DNA of 64,000 nt from Acidobacteriota bacterium (GCA_021780075.1 JAJXZL010000005.1:124001-188000), one strand, 5' to 3'. Counted from the stretch's first letter, positions 22,985 to 32,224 are shown. Notes: a model not told the origin generated them from the sequence alone. Numbers and translations: made by a program.

Positions 22985-24724
22985 ATGTCTTCTGATCTGA
23001 CCGCCTCATTGAACGATTCTGATCAGAGACCACCCCGGGAGTTCGCCGAAGAGCGACAGGAGTTGGAGTGGGTGCTCAGTCGTCCAGAAATGGTTCGCTC
23101 TGCCAACTTCGTTCGTTTCTTATCTTTTATCTGTAATCGTTACTTTGATGGCGAAACGGACGACATCCGCGAATACTCGATTGCAGTGGAGGCGCTGGGT
23201 CGCAAGGCGGTGAGCTTTGACTCGCATGTGGACCCGATTGTCCGCGTGACGGCACGAGGACTACGCAAGAAGCTTAAAGAGATTTACTCGGGAGAAGGGC
23301 AGAATCGACCGCTGCAGATTGTATTGCCGGTGGGAAATTATGTGCCTCAGTTTCTTCGGTCTGTGCACCCTGAGGAAGGGCTTGGCGAAGAAAAAAAAGC
23401 CGGGAACGAAGCACTTGAGGCCGGCGGTAGAGCTACTTCTCTTGTGAACGCTTTGCGCAGTCTGTTCGGCAAGCGGCGAAGCCCGGCGCAGGCAGGAGGG
23501 ATTCTGCTTGCGCTGGCCTGCATGTTCATCAGCGGATATTTGCTGGGCAGGCACATTGATCGTCCATCGATCTCCAGCAGCCAGTCGTTCAATTGGGGAG
23601 AACCCGTGTGGAGCGACGAGTTTGACGGCGCGGCACGAGAGTCACCAGACCCGGCAAAATGGACTTTTGAAACCGGCAACCAAGCTGGCTGGGGCAACAA
23701 TGAGCTGGAGATTTATTGCGCCCCGCACGGAATGAATCCTTCCGGTTGCGATCCGAAACGCCCAAACGCATTTATGGATGGCGCGGGCCACCTGATCTTG
23801 CGCGCCGAGCGTAATGCGACAGGCAACTGGACTTCGGCGAGGATGACGACGAGCGGGCTTAAGGACTTTGAGTACGGGCGCATTGAAGCCCGGCTCAAAA
23901 TGCCGGTGGGCACGGGGTTGTGGCCCTCATTCTGGATGATGGGTGCGAATTTCAACAAAGTAGGCTGGCCCGCCTCAGGATCGGTGAGCATCGCAGAAAA
24001 TGTTTCGAAAACTCTGCGCACCAACGGCCTTGGACCGCAAATGATCCGCGCCACTGTGCACGGGCCCCGCTATTACGGGGCTAACGGGCTGTGGCACGAC
24101 TTCATGTTGCCGGACGGGGCCCGGGTAGATGATGGCAACTTCCACACCTACGGGATTATCTGGTCGCCCGGCATGATCCAGTTTTATGTGGACGACCCAG
24201 CGAATGTTTACTACGTTGCGGACGCCAATGATATTCCGGCCGGGGGCGAATGGGTCTTTAATCATCCCTTTTTCCTTTACCTGAACCTTGCCGTTGGGGG
24301 CGACTGGCCTCGCGACCCGGATGCTACTACTCCCAATCCGGCAGACATGGTGGTGGACTATGTGCGGGTTTACAAGATTCCGCCGGTTCCGGCACCGGCC
24401 GTCCAGTGGCAACCGGTACAGGTGAAGGCGGGCGCCTCGGCGGCCAGCATTGTGAACCTGACCGCCAGGCATTACTCCGGGCGGGTATTGCTGACCTGTT
24501 CGACGCAGCCTGCCACGGCAATGTGCTCACTGGCAACGTCGGTGGTGAACTTCTCGGACACGCTTTCGCAGGAAGATACGCTGACGCTTTCAACGGAGTC
24601 CTACTCTGACAAAGGCAAAACGGTGGCAGCCCCGGGACGCTACACCGTAACAATCACAGCCACTACCATCAGCGGGGATCGTTCGCAGCTTTCGGTGCCG
24701 TTTGAGGTGACCGGCGGCGGATAA
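22985..24724 (+). CDS. Transmembrane winged-helix-like protein with degenerate GH16 domain (putative glucan sensor-regulator)
   Basis: A 579-aa protein with three parts. Residues about 20-123 form a winged-helix-like domain of a type found at the N-terminus of acidobacterial membrane proteins (REYSIAVEALGRKAVSFDSH, DPIVRVTARGLRKKLKEIY, LPVGNYVPQF). A basic stretch (FGKRRS) precedes one membrane helix (about 168-189), which places the N-terminus in the cytoplasm. Residues about 205-470 are a GH16 laminarinase-like domain (WSDEFDG, WGNNELEIYC, YGRIEARLKMP, GLWPSFWMMG, VVDYVRVYK). Its active-site segment reads GSVSIAENV in place of GEIDIMENV: the nucleophile Glu is Ser333 and the Asp is Ser335, with only Glu338 kept. 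A C-terminal beta domain follows. It is probably a binding protein, not an enzyme. A TTG at 22943 is an alternative start. Confidence 0.85.
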   Translation: MSSDLTASLNDSDQRPPREFAEERQELEWVLSRPEMVRSANFVRFLSFICNRYFDGETDDIREYSIAVEALGRKAVSFDSHVDPIVRVTARGLRKKLKEIYSGEGQNRPLQIVLPVGNYVPQFLRSVHPEEGLGEEKKAGNEALEAGGRATSLVNALRSLFGKRRSPAQAGGILLALACMFISGYLLGRHIDRPSISSSQSFNWGEPVWSDEFDGAARESPDPAKWTFETGNQAGWGNNELEIYCAPHGMNPSGCDPKRPNAFMDGAGHLILRAERNATGNWTSARMTTSGLKDFEYGRIEARLKMPVGTGLWPSFWMMGANFNKVGWPASGSVSIAENVSKTLRTNGLGPQMIRATVHGPRYYGANGLWHDFMLPDGARVDDGNFHTYGIIWSPGMIQFYVDDPANVYYVADANDIPAGGEWVFNHPFFLYLNLAVGGDWPRDPDATTPNPADMVVDYVRVYKIPPVPAPAVQWQPVQVKAGASAASIVNLTARHYSGRVLLTCSTQPATAMCSLATSVVNFSDTLSQEDTLTLSTESYSDKGKTVAAPGRYTVTITATTISGDRSQLSVPFEVTGGG

Positions 24725-25490
24725 CCCGCGCGTTTCCTGCGTAAATCGATCTCGATTTACGCAGGATTTACCCGTAAATCGAGCGCGCATTCAGGCACCC
24801 GGCTCCGATGCGATGCTGCGGAGCAAGAAGACCTGCGATCGACAATCTGACTGCCACGGAAATCCTGGCGATGCTTCCCATTTACGGCGTAACTTGCCAG
24901 CGGAACGTGAGCCGGCAAAGCCTGTGCTGTCTACAAGATCGATTTTCCCAAAGATTCCAACTTGAGCAGAAGCGAATTGCCCGGTGACCCGGGCTTTTGC
25001 TATTCCCTTGCGCCGGCTGGCAACCTCGCCTGACCGCAAAGGCGAATGGCTGTTTTTGCAGTAAAGGGTGTGCCGCTTACCTGCATGTCCCAAAGCGGCT
25101 ACTCGTAAATTTATCGGGCCTTACGTTTCCACCCAAAGCGTTCCACAGATTGAATGCAGACTGTTCCACGGCACTCACAAGGTTGCCTCCACATAACCGG
25201 CGGGGATACCGACGGCTCTCGTTACTGGTTGTGGACAACAGGAGTACCGCGGGCCGGCATGTGGTGCGGAAGCACTCCCGCCAAGCCAGCGGTTCCGGTT
25301 CTGCAGACAGTGATGGGAAGGAGCGACCAGAACTCAAGGAGGGGAAACAGTACCCCTCGAAAGTGATGAAGCGCGCTTGTTCAAGAGAAGAGGATCCCAG
25401 GTTCGACTGGCGGGACTCTCATCAAGCTTTTTAAAGAGCAAAGCGCATCCGCCCGCATGAATGATGCGGCCTTATGGAGGAAACGCAGTG
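24725..25490. other. Long intergenic region before the receptor gene
   Basis: 766 bases. The left edge holds a perfect inverted repeat (annotated separately). The rest has no convincing gene: a plus-strand frame of 145 codons at 24997-25434 has no signal, no domain and odd composition. GGAGG at 25476-25480 is the ribosome-binding site of the receptor gene. A long 5' leader or a regulatory region is likely. Confidence 0.5.
24736..24765. promoter_or_regulatory. Perfect 14-bp inverted repeat, terminator-like or operator
   Basis: CCTGCGTAAATCGA (24736-24749) is followed after TC by its exact complement TCGATTTACGCAGG (24752-24765). A third copy of the inner half, GTAAATCGAG, lies at 24774-24783. 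No T-run follows, which argues against a simple terminator. It lies 12 bases after the sensor-like gene and upstream of the receptor gene, so it could be an operator for the neighbouring regulator. Confidence 0.55.
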
Positions 25491-28400
25491 ATGATCAAAA
25501 GAATCATGCAATTGGCAGCGCTATTGGTTTGCGCCTTAGCCCTGCCGGCACTTGCGCAGTCAGACCGTGCCACCATTACGGGCACGGTAAGGGACTCGTC
25601 GCAGGCAGTGCTGCCCGGTGTGCAGGTTACGGTGACGAACACCGGAACCAACCGCATCGTGGTGATGACTACGAACAGCACAGGGGCCTTTCAAGTGGGC
25701 GGACTGCCCATTGGCAACTATGCGGTGAGCTTCTCAAAAGCGGGCTTCAAGACGTTTGAGCGCAAGGGGATCACGCTTTTGATCAGCCAAGTGGTTGAGC
25801 TTGATCCTGTGCTGCAGGTGGGCGGATCAACAGAGACCGTAGTCGTGACCAGTGCGGCGCCTCTGCTGCAGACAGAAAACACCGCAGTGGGCACGAACCT
25901 TGATAGCGAGGCAGTTAGTGAATTGCCTTTGAACGTACAGGGTAGCCGCAATCTCTCAAATTTCATCTTTGCTTATGTTCCGGGGGCGGAAGGCAACGAT
26001 TACAGCTCGCACATTGACGGAAGCATGGCGCTGACCAAGGAAGTGCTGATCGACGGCACCTCAGCAGTTTCGCAACTGGGCGGCTACATCAGCGAGTCGC
26101 AGCCGCCTATGGAGGCGGTGCAGGAGTTTCAGGCCGACACGGCTGGAATCTCAGCAGATGCCGGCCGCAGCGGCGGCGGAGTGTTTCGTTATGAGATGAA
26201 GTCCGGGACCAACAAGCTCCACGGCTCGCTATTCGGTTTTTTACACGACACGGGCCTGGATGCCTTGAGCGCGTCGAATCATCTGGCAGCCATCACCGAT
26301 CCGGCAAACGCCTCGGCCTATCTTCACAAGAGCGACAGCCTCTCGGACTGGGGCGGAAGTTTTGGCGGCCCGGTCTTCAAGGACAAGCTCTTCTACTATG
26401 GGGCATTTGAGCGTTACATGCAGGCCATGTGGAGCCTGGGACCGAATTCACGCATTGTTCCCACCGACGCGATGATGGGACTGGATTCGAATGGGAGCAT
26501 GACACAATTCGCAGATCTGAGTGCGATGCTCTCGACGAATGCGCCGGTGCTGACCTACGGCGGGCAACCCGCATATGACAATTGCGGAAACCCGATTTAC
26601 CGGGGAGCAATCGTGAATCCCGCGACCGTGACTCCCAGCACATTTGGCTGCGTATATGTAAACAATCAGATTCCAACCAGCACGATCAGTGCGACCAGTG
26701 CAAAGATCATTCAACTCTACCACCAGTATTATCGTCCCGAATCAAATCTGATTCCGAATAATGCGGGGCCTGCATACAATCCCGATCCGTGGTTCCACAA
26801 CACGCAAAGCAGCATCAAGATCGATTACAACGCGAGCGAGAAGCAGCACGTCAACGGGTCGTTCTACTACGACAATTATCCGCGCATCAACGCCGACCAG
26901 GGCGGTGTGTGGTCGCCCACGGCTGTGAATGGCGGGCCAATGGCCAACTCGTACTGGCACAACACAACGGCACCGGGCGCGCGCGTCAGCGATGCATATA
27001 CCTTTTCACCAAATCTGGTGAACACTGTGTATGCGACGTTCAATCGTTTCCGCAACCCCAGCATCGCGACCTCACAGGCGGCCGGGTGGGATCATTCTCT
27101 GGGAATCAACAGCGGAGCGGGCAATTTCCCTCTGATCGTGTTCAGTTCAGGCATGTACACAAATGGGGGGAACTACCAGAATGGTTGGAACTTCTCCGGT
27201 CTGGGAAGCCAGTTCAACGACTTCTATGCGGGCAACACCTTCGTCTATAACGATGAGCTGGCCTGGAACAAGGGCCGGCACAATGTGAAGTTCGGTGTTG
27301 AGTTTCGCGCCATGCAGTTCAACAGCCATCCGGACTCGGGGACGTTTAACAACATTACTTTTGACCCCACCTCGACGGCAGGTCCGTGGTATGACTTCAA
27401 CGCGTACAACCAGATCGGCAATGCCTTTGCCAGCTTCCTTCTGGGTGATGTCTACCTGGCGACGGAGATGCCGGTCGATCCGCTGTATGGAAGACGCAAA
27501 GCTTTCTCATGGTACGTGATGGACGACTTCAAGGTGAATTCCCGTCTGACACTGAACATGAGCGTGCGCTGGGACTTCAACAATCCTTACAAGGAAAAGT
27601 ATGGTCACTGGTCGAGCTTTGAAATCAACGATCCCAACCCGGTTACGGGCGAGATGGGCCAGTATGAATATTTGACCAGTGGCAGCCAGTCGTTTGAGCG
27701 CCGCCAAGACTACTACAACTATGCACCGCACCTTGGGGCAGCGTTCAAGTTGACGGAAAAGACGGTTTTGAGCGGGAACATTGGGGTATTCTTCACGCCG
27801 CTCAATATGAATACCTGGGGCGGTATTCCGTACCAGCAGACGGGCAATCCCGGCTACTACCAGCACAGCTCTCAGTCGAACTTCAACTGGGATAACGGGT
27901 ATCAACCAGTCCTTTCGGAGGTGAAGACGCCCAACTATACGCAATGGGGTGTCGTGAGCATTGATCCTCGCGCTCTGACGCCGGGCAATACGCAGCAGTA
28001 CAACATAGGCGTTCAGCGCGAAGTAGCGCGCGACACTGTGGTCGACGTGAACTGGATTCAGAGCCACAGCTATCACCTGCAGAGCGGGACGCTCTTAACC
28101 AACCAACCTACAGTAGCGAACATGCAGAATTTTGTTCTGAATGGCAAGTATCCTTCCACCTATAACGGTTATTGGGGATATGGTGGCACGGGGCCTGGCT
28201 ACCAGGGCATTACGCCTTATCCGCAGGTAGCTGTCTCTTATGGCCCGCTGTTCAGCGTTGGTTCGCCTCTGGGCAACTCCGACTACAAGAGCATGCAGAT
28301 AAGCGCGACACGACGCGCGACGAATGGTCTTTCACTGCAGGCCAGCTATGCCTGGGCGCGTATTCATGGCGATGTGGACACGGGCTTCGAGGAACTGTGG

Positions 28401-29021
28401 TGGACCGGCAATCTACAGAACATCTACGACCTGAAGAACGAGGCGAAGAACATTTCGGACTTCGACATAACGCATATCGTCAAGGGATATGTGATCTACA
28501 ATCTGCCTTTTGGTCGTGGCAAAACGCTGCTGGGATCAGCTGGCCCGCTGGTGAACGACATTGTGAGTGGCTGGAGCCTCAACGGCGACTTTCACTACAA
28601 TACCGGCACGCCGATCTCGGTCCATTCCACGAATTATTATCCAGGCTTCAATGCGGTGTATGTGAACCTGGCGTCGGGCTGCAAGCTAACCACGGGCAGC
28701 CGCCACCTGTTCAAGCAGTGGCTGAATCCATCGTGCTTCCAGAATCCTGCGCCGGGGCAGTTGGGAACGGCCGGCAACTACCAGTCGCAAGTACGCAATC
28801 CGGGACTGGCGACGGAGGATCTTGGCATACACAAGAACGTTGCTGTGGGGGCGGACGGAAGATACAACCTGACGCTGCGCATGGAGTTCTTTAACCTGCT
28901 CAACCGAAATCAACTGGGCGGCCCTGACACAAATATGGCGGATGCCACCTTCGGGCAAATCATCAGCTATGGCGGTGTGGGCGGACGTGTGGGCCAATTC
29001 GGAGCACGTCTCACTTTCTAG
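25491..29021 (+). CDS. Oar-like TonB-dependent outer-membrane receptor
   Basis: Outer-membrane protein of 1176 aa. The signal peptide is MIKRIMQLAALLVCALALPALAQ cut before SDRATI. A carboxypeptidase-regulatory-like beta domain follows (ATITGTVRDSSQAVLPGVQV to about residue 100), then a plug-like region (TETVVVTSAAPLLQTENTAV, ELPLNVQGSR) and a long aromatic-rich barrel that ends in the typical terminal Phe (GQFGARLTF). I chose the ATG at 25491, with GGAGG 10 bases before it; the GTG at 25488 is an alternative. Position between the sensor-like GH16 protein and two GH16 enzymes suggests import or binding of beta-glucan fragments. Proteins of this group are abundant in acidobacteria and their substrates are rarely known. 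Confidence 0.88.
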   Translation: MIKRIMQLAALLVCALALPALAQSDRATITGTVRDSSQAVLPGVQVTVTNTGTNRIVVMTTNSTGAFQVGGLPIGNYAVSFSKAGFKTFERKGITLLISQVVELDPVLQVGGSTETVVVTSAAPLLQTENTAVGTNLDSEAVSELPLNVQGSRNLSNFIFAYVPGAEGNDYSSHIDGSMALTKEVLIDGTSAVSQLGGYISESQPPMEAVQEFQADTAGISADAGRSGGGVFRYEMKSGTNKLHGSLFGFLHDTGLDALSASNHLAAITDPANASAYLHKSDSLSDWGGSFGGPVFKDKLFYYGAFERYMQAMWSLGPNSRIVPTDAMMGLDSNGSMTQFADLSAMLSTNAPVLTYGGQPAYDNCGNPIYRGAIVNPATVTPSTFGCVYVNNQIPTSTISATSAKIIQLYHQYYRPESNLIPNNAGPAYNPDPWFHNTQSSIKIDYNASEKQHVNGSFYYDNYPRINADQGGVWSPTAVNGGPMANSYWHNTTAPGARVSDAYTFSPNLVNTVYATFNRFRNPSIATSQAAGWDHSLGINSGAGNFPLIVFSSGMYTNGGNYQNGWNFSGLGSQFNDFYAGNTFVYNDELAWNKGRHNVKFGVEFRAMQFNSHPDSGTFNNITFDPTSTAGPWYDFNAYNQIGNAFASFLLGDVYLATEMPVDPLYGRRKAFSWYVMDDFKVNSRLTLNMSVRWDFNNPYKEKYGHWSSFEINDPNPVTGEMGQYEYLTSGSQSFERRQDYYNYAPHLGAAFKLTEKTVLSGNIGVFFTPLNMNTWGGIPYQQTGNPGYYQHSSQSNFNWDNGYQPVLSEVKTPNYTQWGVVSIDPRALTPGNTQQYNIGVQREVARDTVVDVNWIQSHSYHLQSGTLLTNQPTVANMQNFVLNGKYPSTYNGYWGYGGTGPGYQGITPYPQVAVSYGPLFSVGSPLGNSDYKSMQISATRRATNGLSLQASYAWARIHGDVDTGFEELWWTGNLQNIYDLKNEAKNISDFDITHIVKGYVIYNLPFGRGKTLLGSAGPLVNDIVSGWSLNGDFHYNTGTPISVHSTNYYPGFNAVYVNLASGCKLTTGSRHLFKQWLNPSCFQNPAPGQLGTAGNYQSQVRNPGLATEDLGIHKNVAVGADGRYNLTLRMEFFNLLNRNQLGGPDTNMADATFGQIISYGGVGGRVGQFGARLTF

Positions 29022-29154
29022 CCGCATCATCCAACCAAGCGCAGGGCAGCGGCGATAGGACTGTCCTGCGCGTGGTTGAAATCTGCGCCTGCGGCATGGA
29101 TTGAACGCGCTGTTGATGGCATGATCCTGCCGCTTGCTGCAGATGGAGGCATTC

Positions 29155-30282
29155 ATGGTTTGTTTTCGGCTGTCATCCATTCAGCTCATGTTCCTCGCGA
29201 GCGCATTTTTCGTTACAGGCTGTGGCGGCGGGGGTAGCACAAGCACCACACCGCCGCCGCAACCAACCGCAGCGCCGGTCGTAACCACTGCGGCGGCACA
29301 GAACGGCGCAGAGATTGTGACACTGACGACGAGCACATCTGGCGCCACCATCTATTACACGCTCGATGGGTCAACGCCCACCAACACGTCTACGGTCTAC
29401 GAGGCGCCGATTCTCATGGCTTCCGACGTGACCCTGAATGCCATCGCGACTGCCCCGGGACAAACCACAAGCAACGTGACAAGCAAGACCTTTTCTCCGG
29501 GCATTCCATCGGGCACATTGGTCTGGTCTGACGAGTTTGATAACAGCAGCGGCTCCAATGCTCAGCCAGCCTCCACCGTGTGGACCTACGACACGGGCGC
29601 AGGCGGCTGGGGCAATAACGAGCTGGAGACGTACTGCGCGTGGAACGCTTCGGCTTCTCCGTGCAGCACAGCCAGCCCCAATGCTTATGTGGGTACTGAC
29701 GGCTATCTGCACATTGTGGCGCAGCAGCCATCCCCGGGCGTTTACACCTCTGCACGGCTCAAGACGCAGGGACTTTTCAGCTTCCAGTATGGTCGCCTAG
29801 AAGTGCGCGCCGAGGTACCGGAGGAGCAAGGCCTGTGGCCCGCAGTCTGGCTGCTGGGCAACAGCATCACAACCGCAAACTGGCCAGCCTGCGGCGAGCA
29901 GGATGTGCTGGAACGTGTTGGGCCGGCCCTCAGTCCTGACTGGAACGAGGGTTCTATTCACGGAACTGGCTTTACCGGCACTAACCTGGGCACGATTTAC
30001 AACTTCACGAGCGGGGCGACCGCGGCGGGCTGGCACACGTATGGCATGATCTGGAGCAAAGGGAGCGTGTCCTATTACGTCGATGATCCTTCTGCTCCTT
30101 ACGTTACCTACACCAAGGCAAACATCAGCGGACTGAGCGGCGCGGCGTGGCCGTTCGATTCCAATGCCAACTTCATCCTTATCAACCTTGCCGTCGGTGG
30201 CAACTGGCCCGGAAGCCCCGATTCCAGCACCACTTTTCCAGCTCAAATGCTTGTGGACTATGTGCGGATCTACACCAATTGA
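29155..30282 (+). CDS. GH16 endo-beta-glucanase lipoprotein with N-terminal CHB_HEX_C-like domain
   Basis: A 375-aa secreted lipoprotein: lipobox FVTGC, with the Cys followed by a Gly/Ser/Thr/Pro linker. GGAGG at 29145-29149 fixes the ATG at 29155. Residues about 40-115 form a small beta domain (SGATIYYTLDGSTPTNTST) like the C-terminal domain of chitobiases. The rest is a GH16 laminarinase-type domain (WSDEFDNSSG, WGNNELETYCA, YGRLEVRAEVP, GLWPAVWLLG, VDYVRIYTN). The catalytic segment GEQDVLERVG keeps Glu248, Asp250 and Glu253, so it should be active, although the residue between Glu and Asp is Gln in place of the usual Ile or Leu. It probably cuts beta-1,3- or mixed-linked glucan at the cell surface. 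Confidence 0.9.
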   Translation: MVCFRLSSIQLMFLASAFFVTGCGGGGSTSTTPPPQPTAAPVVTTAAAQNGAEIVTLTTSTSGATIYYTLDGSTPTNTSTVYEAPILMASDVTLNAIATAPGQTTSNVTSKTFSPGIPSGTLVWSDEFDNSSGSNAQPASTVWTYDTGAGGWGNNELETYCAWNASASPCSTASPNAYVGTDGYLHIVAQQPSPGVYTSARLKTQGLFSFQYGRLEVRAEVPEEQGLWPAVWLLGNSITTANWPACGEQDVLERVGPALSPDWNEGSIHGTGFTGTNLGTIYNFTSGATAAGWHTYGMIWSKGSVSYYVDDPSAPYVTYTKANISGLSGAAWPFDSNANFILINLAVGGNWPGSPDSSTTFPAQMLVDYVRIYTN

Positions 30283-30376
30283 GGCGCTATGACGCTGATC
30301 CTGACGGCTGGATTGCGCAAGCTGTCAGAACGCCTATGAACTGATCCTTATCCTCGGGAAACAAAGGGAATGACTG

Positions 30377-31270
30377 ATGCTGCGATTTGAATACTTTGTG
30401 AAAGTACTGGTGCTCCTGCTCACCCCTGCATTCATTTGTCCAGTAGCGGTTTGCCAGGGATTGTCTTCAAGCTCCGACAAGCAGACCAGCGCAAGCGCGC
30501 CGACCAAGAAGGCAACGCTGATATGGAGCGATGAGTTCAATGGCCCGGACGGAAGCCAGCCCGATACGAAGAAATGGGACCTGGTGGAGAACGACTCGGG
30601 CTATGGCAACCGGGAGCTGGAGTACTACACGACGCGGCCCGTAAATCTGCATCTGAAAAAAGGCCAGTTGATTCTTACTGCCAGGAACGAAAACTTCCGA
30701 GGTCCGGATGGTCAGACAAGAGCTTATACGTCAGCGCGCATTGAATCGCGACGCCGGTTTGAGGTGCAATACGGCCGCATCGAGGCCCGTATCATGCTGC
30801 CTAAAGGGCAGGGACTGTGGCCCGCATTCTGGATGCTTGGCAGCAACTCTGATTCCGTCCCTTGGCCGGGCTGTGGTGAGATCGACATCATGGAAAATGT
30901 TGGCTATGAGCCTTCGACCGTCCATGGCAGCCTGCACGGCCCCGGCTACTCTGGCGCTAACCCGCTCACGGGAACTTATACGCTTCCCGATAAGGGCCGC
31001 TTCAGCGATGGATTCCATATTTTTGCCATTGAGTGGGAGCCGCGAGAGATCCGCTTTTATGTGGACGGCCGCCTCTTCGAGACGCAAAAGGCCGAGAGCC
31101 TTCCGGCAGGCAAACAATGGGTCTTCGACCATCCGTTCTATATCGTGCTGAATCTGGCTGTAGGCGGCTACTGGCCCGGCAACCCGGATGCGACGACCGT
31201 GCTCCCCGCGAAGATGCTTGTAGACTACGTGCGTGTCTACAAGCTGAGCGATCAGGCGACTCTTCACTAG
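30377..31270 (+). CDS. GH16 endo-beta-1,3(4)-glucanase
   Basis: A 297-aa exported enzyme with an N-terminal signal (FVKVLVLLLTPAFICPVAVCQ). The GH16 domain fills the rest: WSDEFNGPDG, YGNRELEYYTTRP, YGRIEARIMLP, GLWPAFWMLG and the canonical active site GEIDIMENVG with Glu168 as nucleophile, Asp170, and Glu173 as acid/base. The ending VDYVRVYK is typical. It lies 94 bases after the previous GH16 gene on the same strand. This is the most canonical of the three GH16 domains here. Confidence 0.93.
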   Translation: MLRFEYFVKVLVLLLTPAFICPVAVCQGLSSSSDKQTSASAPTKKATLIWSDEFNGPDGSQPDTKKWDLVENDSGYGNRELEYYTTRPVNLHLKKGQLILTARNENFRGPDGQTRAYTSARIESRRRFEVQYGRIEARIMLPKGQGLWPAFWMLGSNSDSVPWPGCGEIDIMENVGYEPSTVHGSLHGPGYSGANPLTGTYTLPDKGRFSDGFHIFAIEWEPREIRFYVDGRLFETQKAESLPAGKQWVFDHPFYIVLNLAVGGYWPGNPDATTVLPAKMLVDYVRVYKLSDQATLH

Positions 31271-31284
31271 GGTTTGGCAGAGAC

Positions 31285-31405
31285 GTGTTGGCTTCGGTAC
31301 CCGCTAACACTGAGATCTATCTGGTCTGCGATAACGACGCGGCGCGTCAACATGAACGCGCGCAACGGTGGCTGAAGAAATGCAAACGATTTATTGCCAT
31401 GCCGG
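31285..31405 (+). pseudogene. IS630-type transposase fragment
   Basis: The frame reads VLASVPANTEIYLVCDND and then RAQRWLKKCKRFIAMPG. This matches the IS630 DDE transposase stretch around the second catalytic Asp (VPANLxxHLxCDNYxTHKHxxVxxWLxxHPRF). No other part of the element and no start codon are present. It sits just after the last GH16 gene and overlaps the end of cheR on the other strand, so it marks an old insertion at the boundary of the glucan locus. Confidence 0.55.
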
Positions 31406-32224
31406 GCAAGGGCGGAAGTAGCAGGTGCCGCAGGCGAGGACCGGGACCCAGAGAGCGAGGTCGGCGGGCTGCTCGGTGGAGCCGAGGAGGAGGATGCCGT
31501 CAGGCGCCAGCAAACTATGTATGCGGGCCAGCAGAGCGCGGCGCGTCTCGTGCGCGAAATAGAGCATGACGTTGCGCAGGAGGATGACGTCAAAGCGCTC
31601 ATGGAACGGGAGCGGCGGGACGCACAGGTTGGCATGGCGGAAGTGGCACATCCGGTGCAACTCCGGCTTTGCGATCCAGTCTTCGTCCCGGCGGTCGAAG
31701 TAGCGGACGATGAAGCGCGCGGGCAGACCGCGATTCATCTCAATGCGGTGGTAACGGCCCTGCCGGGCGCGCTCGACGACCTCAGAGGCGATATCCGTGC
31801 CCTCGATGCGGATGTTCCAGCCGTCGAGATGTGGAAAATGTTCGCGGATGAGCATTGCTAGGCTGTAAGCCTCCTGGCCGGTGGAGCAGGCGGCGGACCA
31901 GAAGCGGAGGCTTCGCGAAATGCGACGCGCCTCGATGAGTCCTGGCAGCAGCTCGGTGCGCAGCAGTTCAAACGGGCGTCTATCGCGGAAGAAGCTGGTT
32001 TCATTGATGGTCATCGCCTCAGCGATGGCGCACTCGAGGAGCGGGTCTTTGCTGCGTCGCAGGTAATGGACAAGCTCGTGGAGATGAGTCATGCCATGCA
32101 TGCGCAGCAAGGGCGAGAGGCGCGCATCGAAAAGGTAATCACGCGAGGAGTCGAGGATATTCTGCGAGAAGTTGAGGACGATCTGACGCAGGTAGGCATA
32201 GTCCACGCTGGCCGCGGTTGTCAT
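31391..32224 (-). CDS. cheR: Chemotaxis protein methyltransferase CheR
   Basis: A 277-aa cytoplasmic enzyme that methylates glutamates of chemoreceptors with SAM. An N-terminal helical domain (residues about 10-75) is followed by the SAM-binding fold: FWSAACSTGQEAYSLAMLI is motif I, IEGTDIASEVVERARQG the acidic loop, and FDVILLRNVMLYF the catalytic region. Its start overlaps the stop of cheB by 4 bases. The last few codons overlap the IS630 remnant on the other strand, so the C-terminus may have been altered by that insertion. Confidence 0.92.
   Translation of the reverse strand: MTTAASVDYAYLRQIVLNFSQNILDSSRDYLFDARLSPLLRMHGMTHLHELVHYLRRSKDPLLECAIAEAMTINETSFFRDRRPFELLRTELLPGLIEARRISRSLRFWSAACSTGQEAYSLAMLIREHFPHLDGWNIRIEGTDIASEVVERARQGRYHRIEMNRGLPARFIVRYFDRRDEDWIAKPELHRMCHFRHANLCVPPLPFHERFDVILLRNVMLYFAHETRRALLARIHSLLAPDGILLLGSTEQPADLALWVPVLACGTCYFRPCPAWQ

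Noticed and set aside
24997..25434. 145-codon frame between the sensor-like gene and the receptor
   Set aside because: No ribosome-binding site, no signal, no known family, composition unlike the neighbours.
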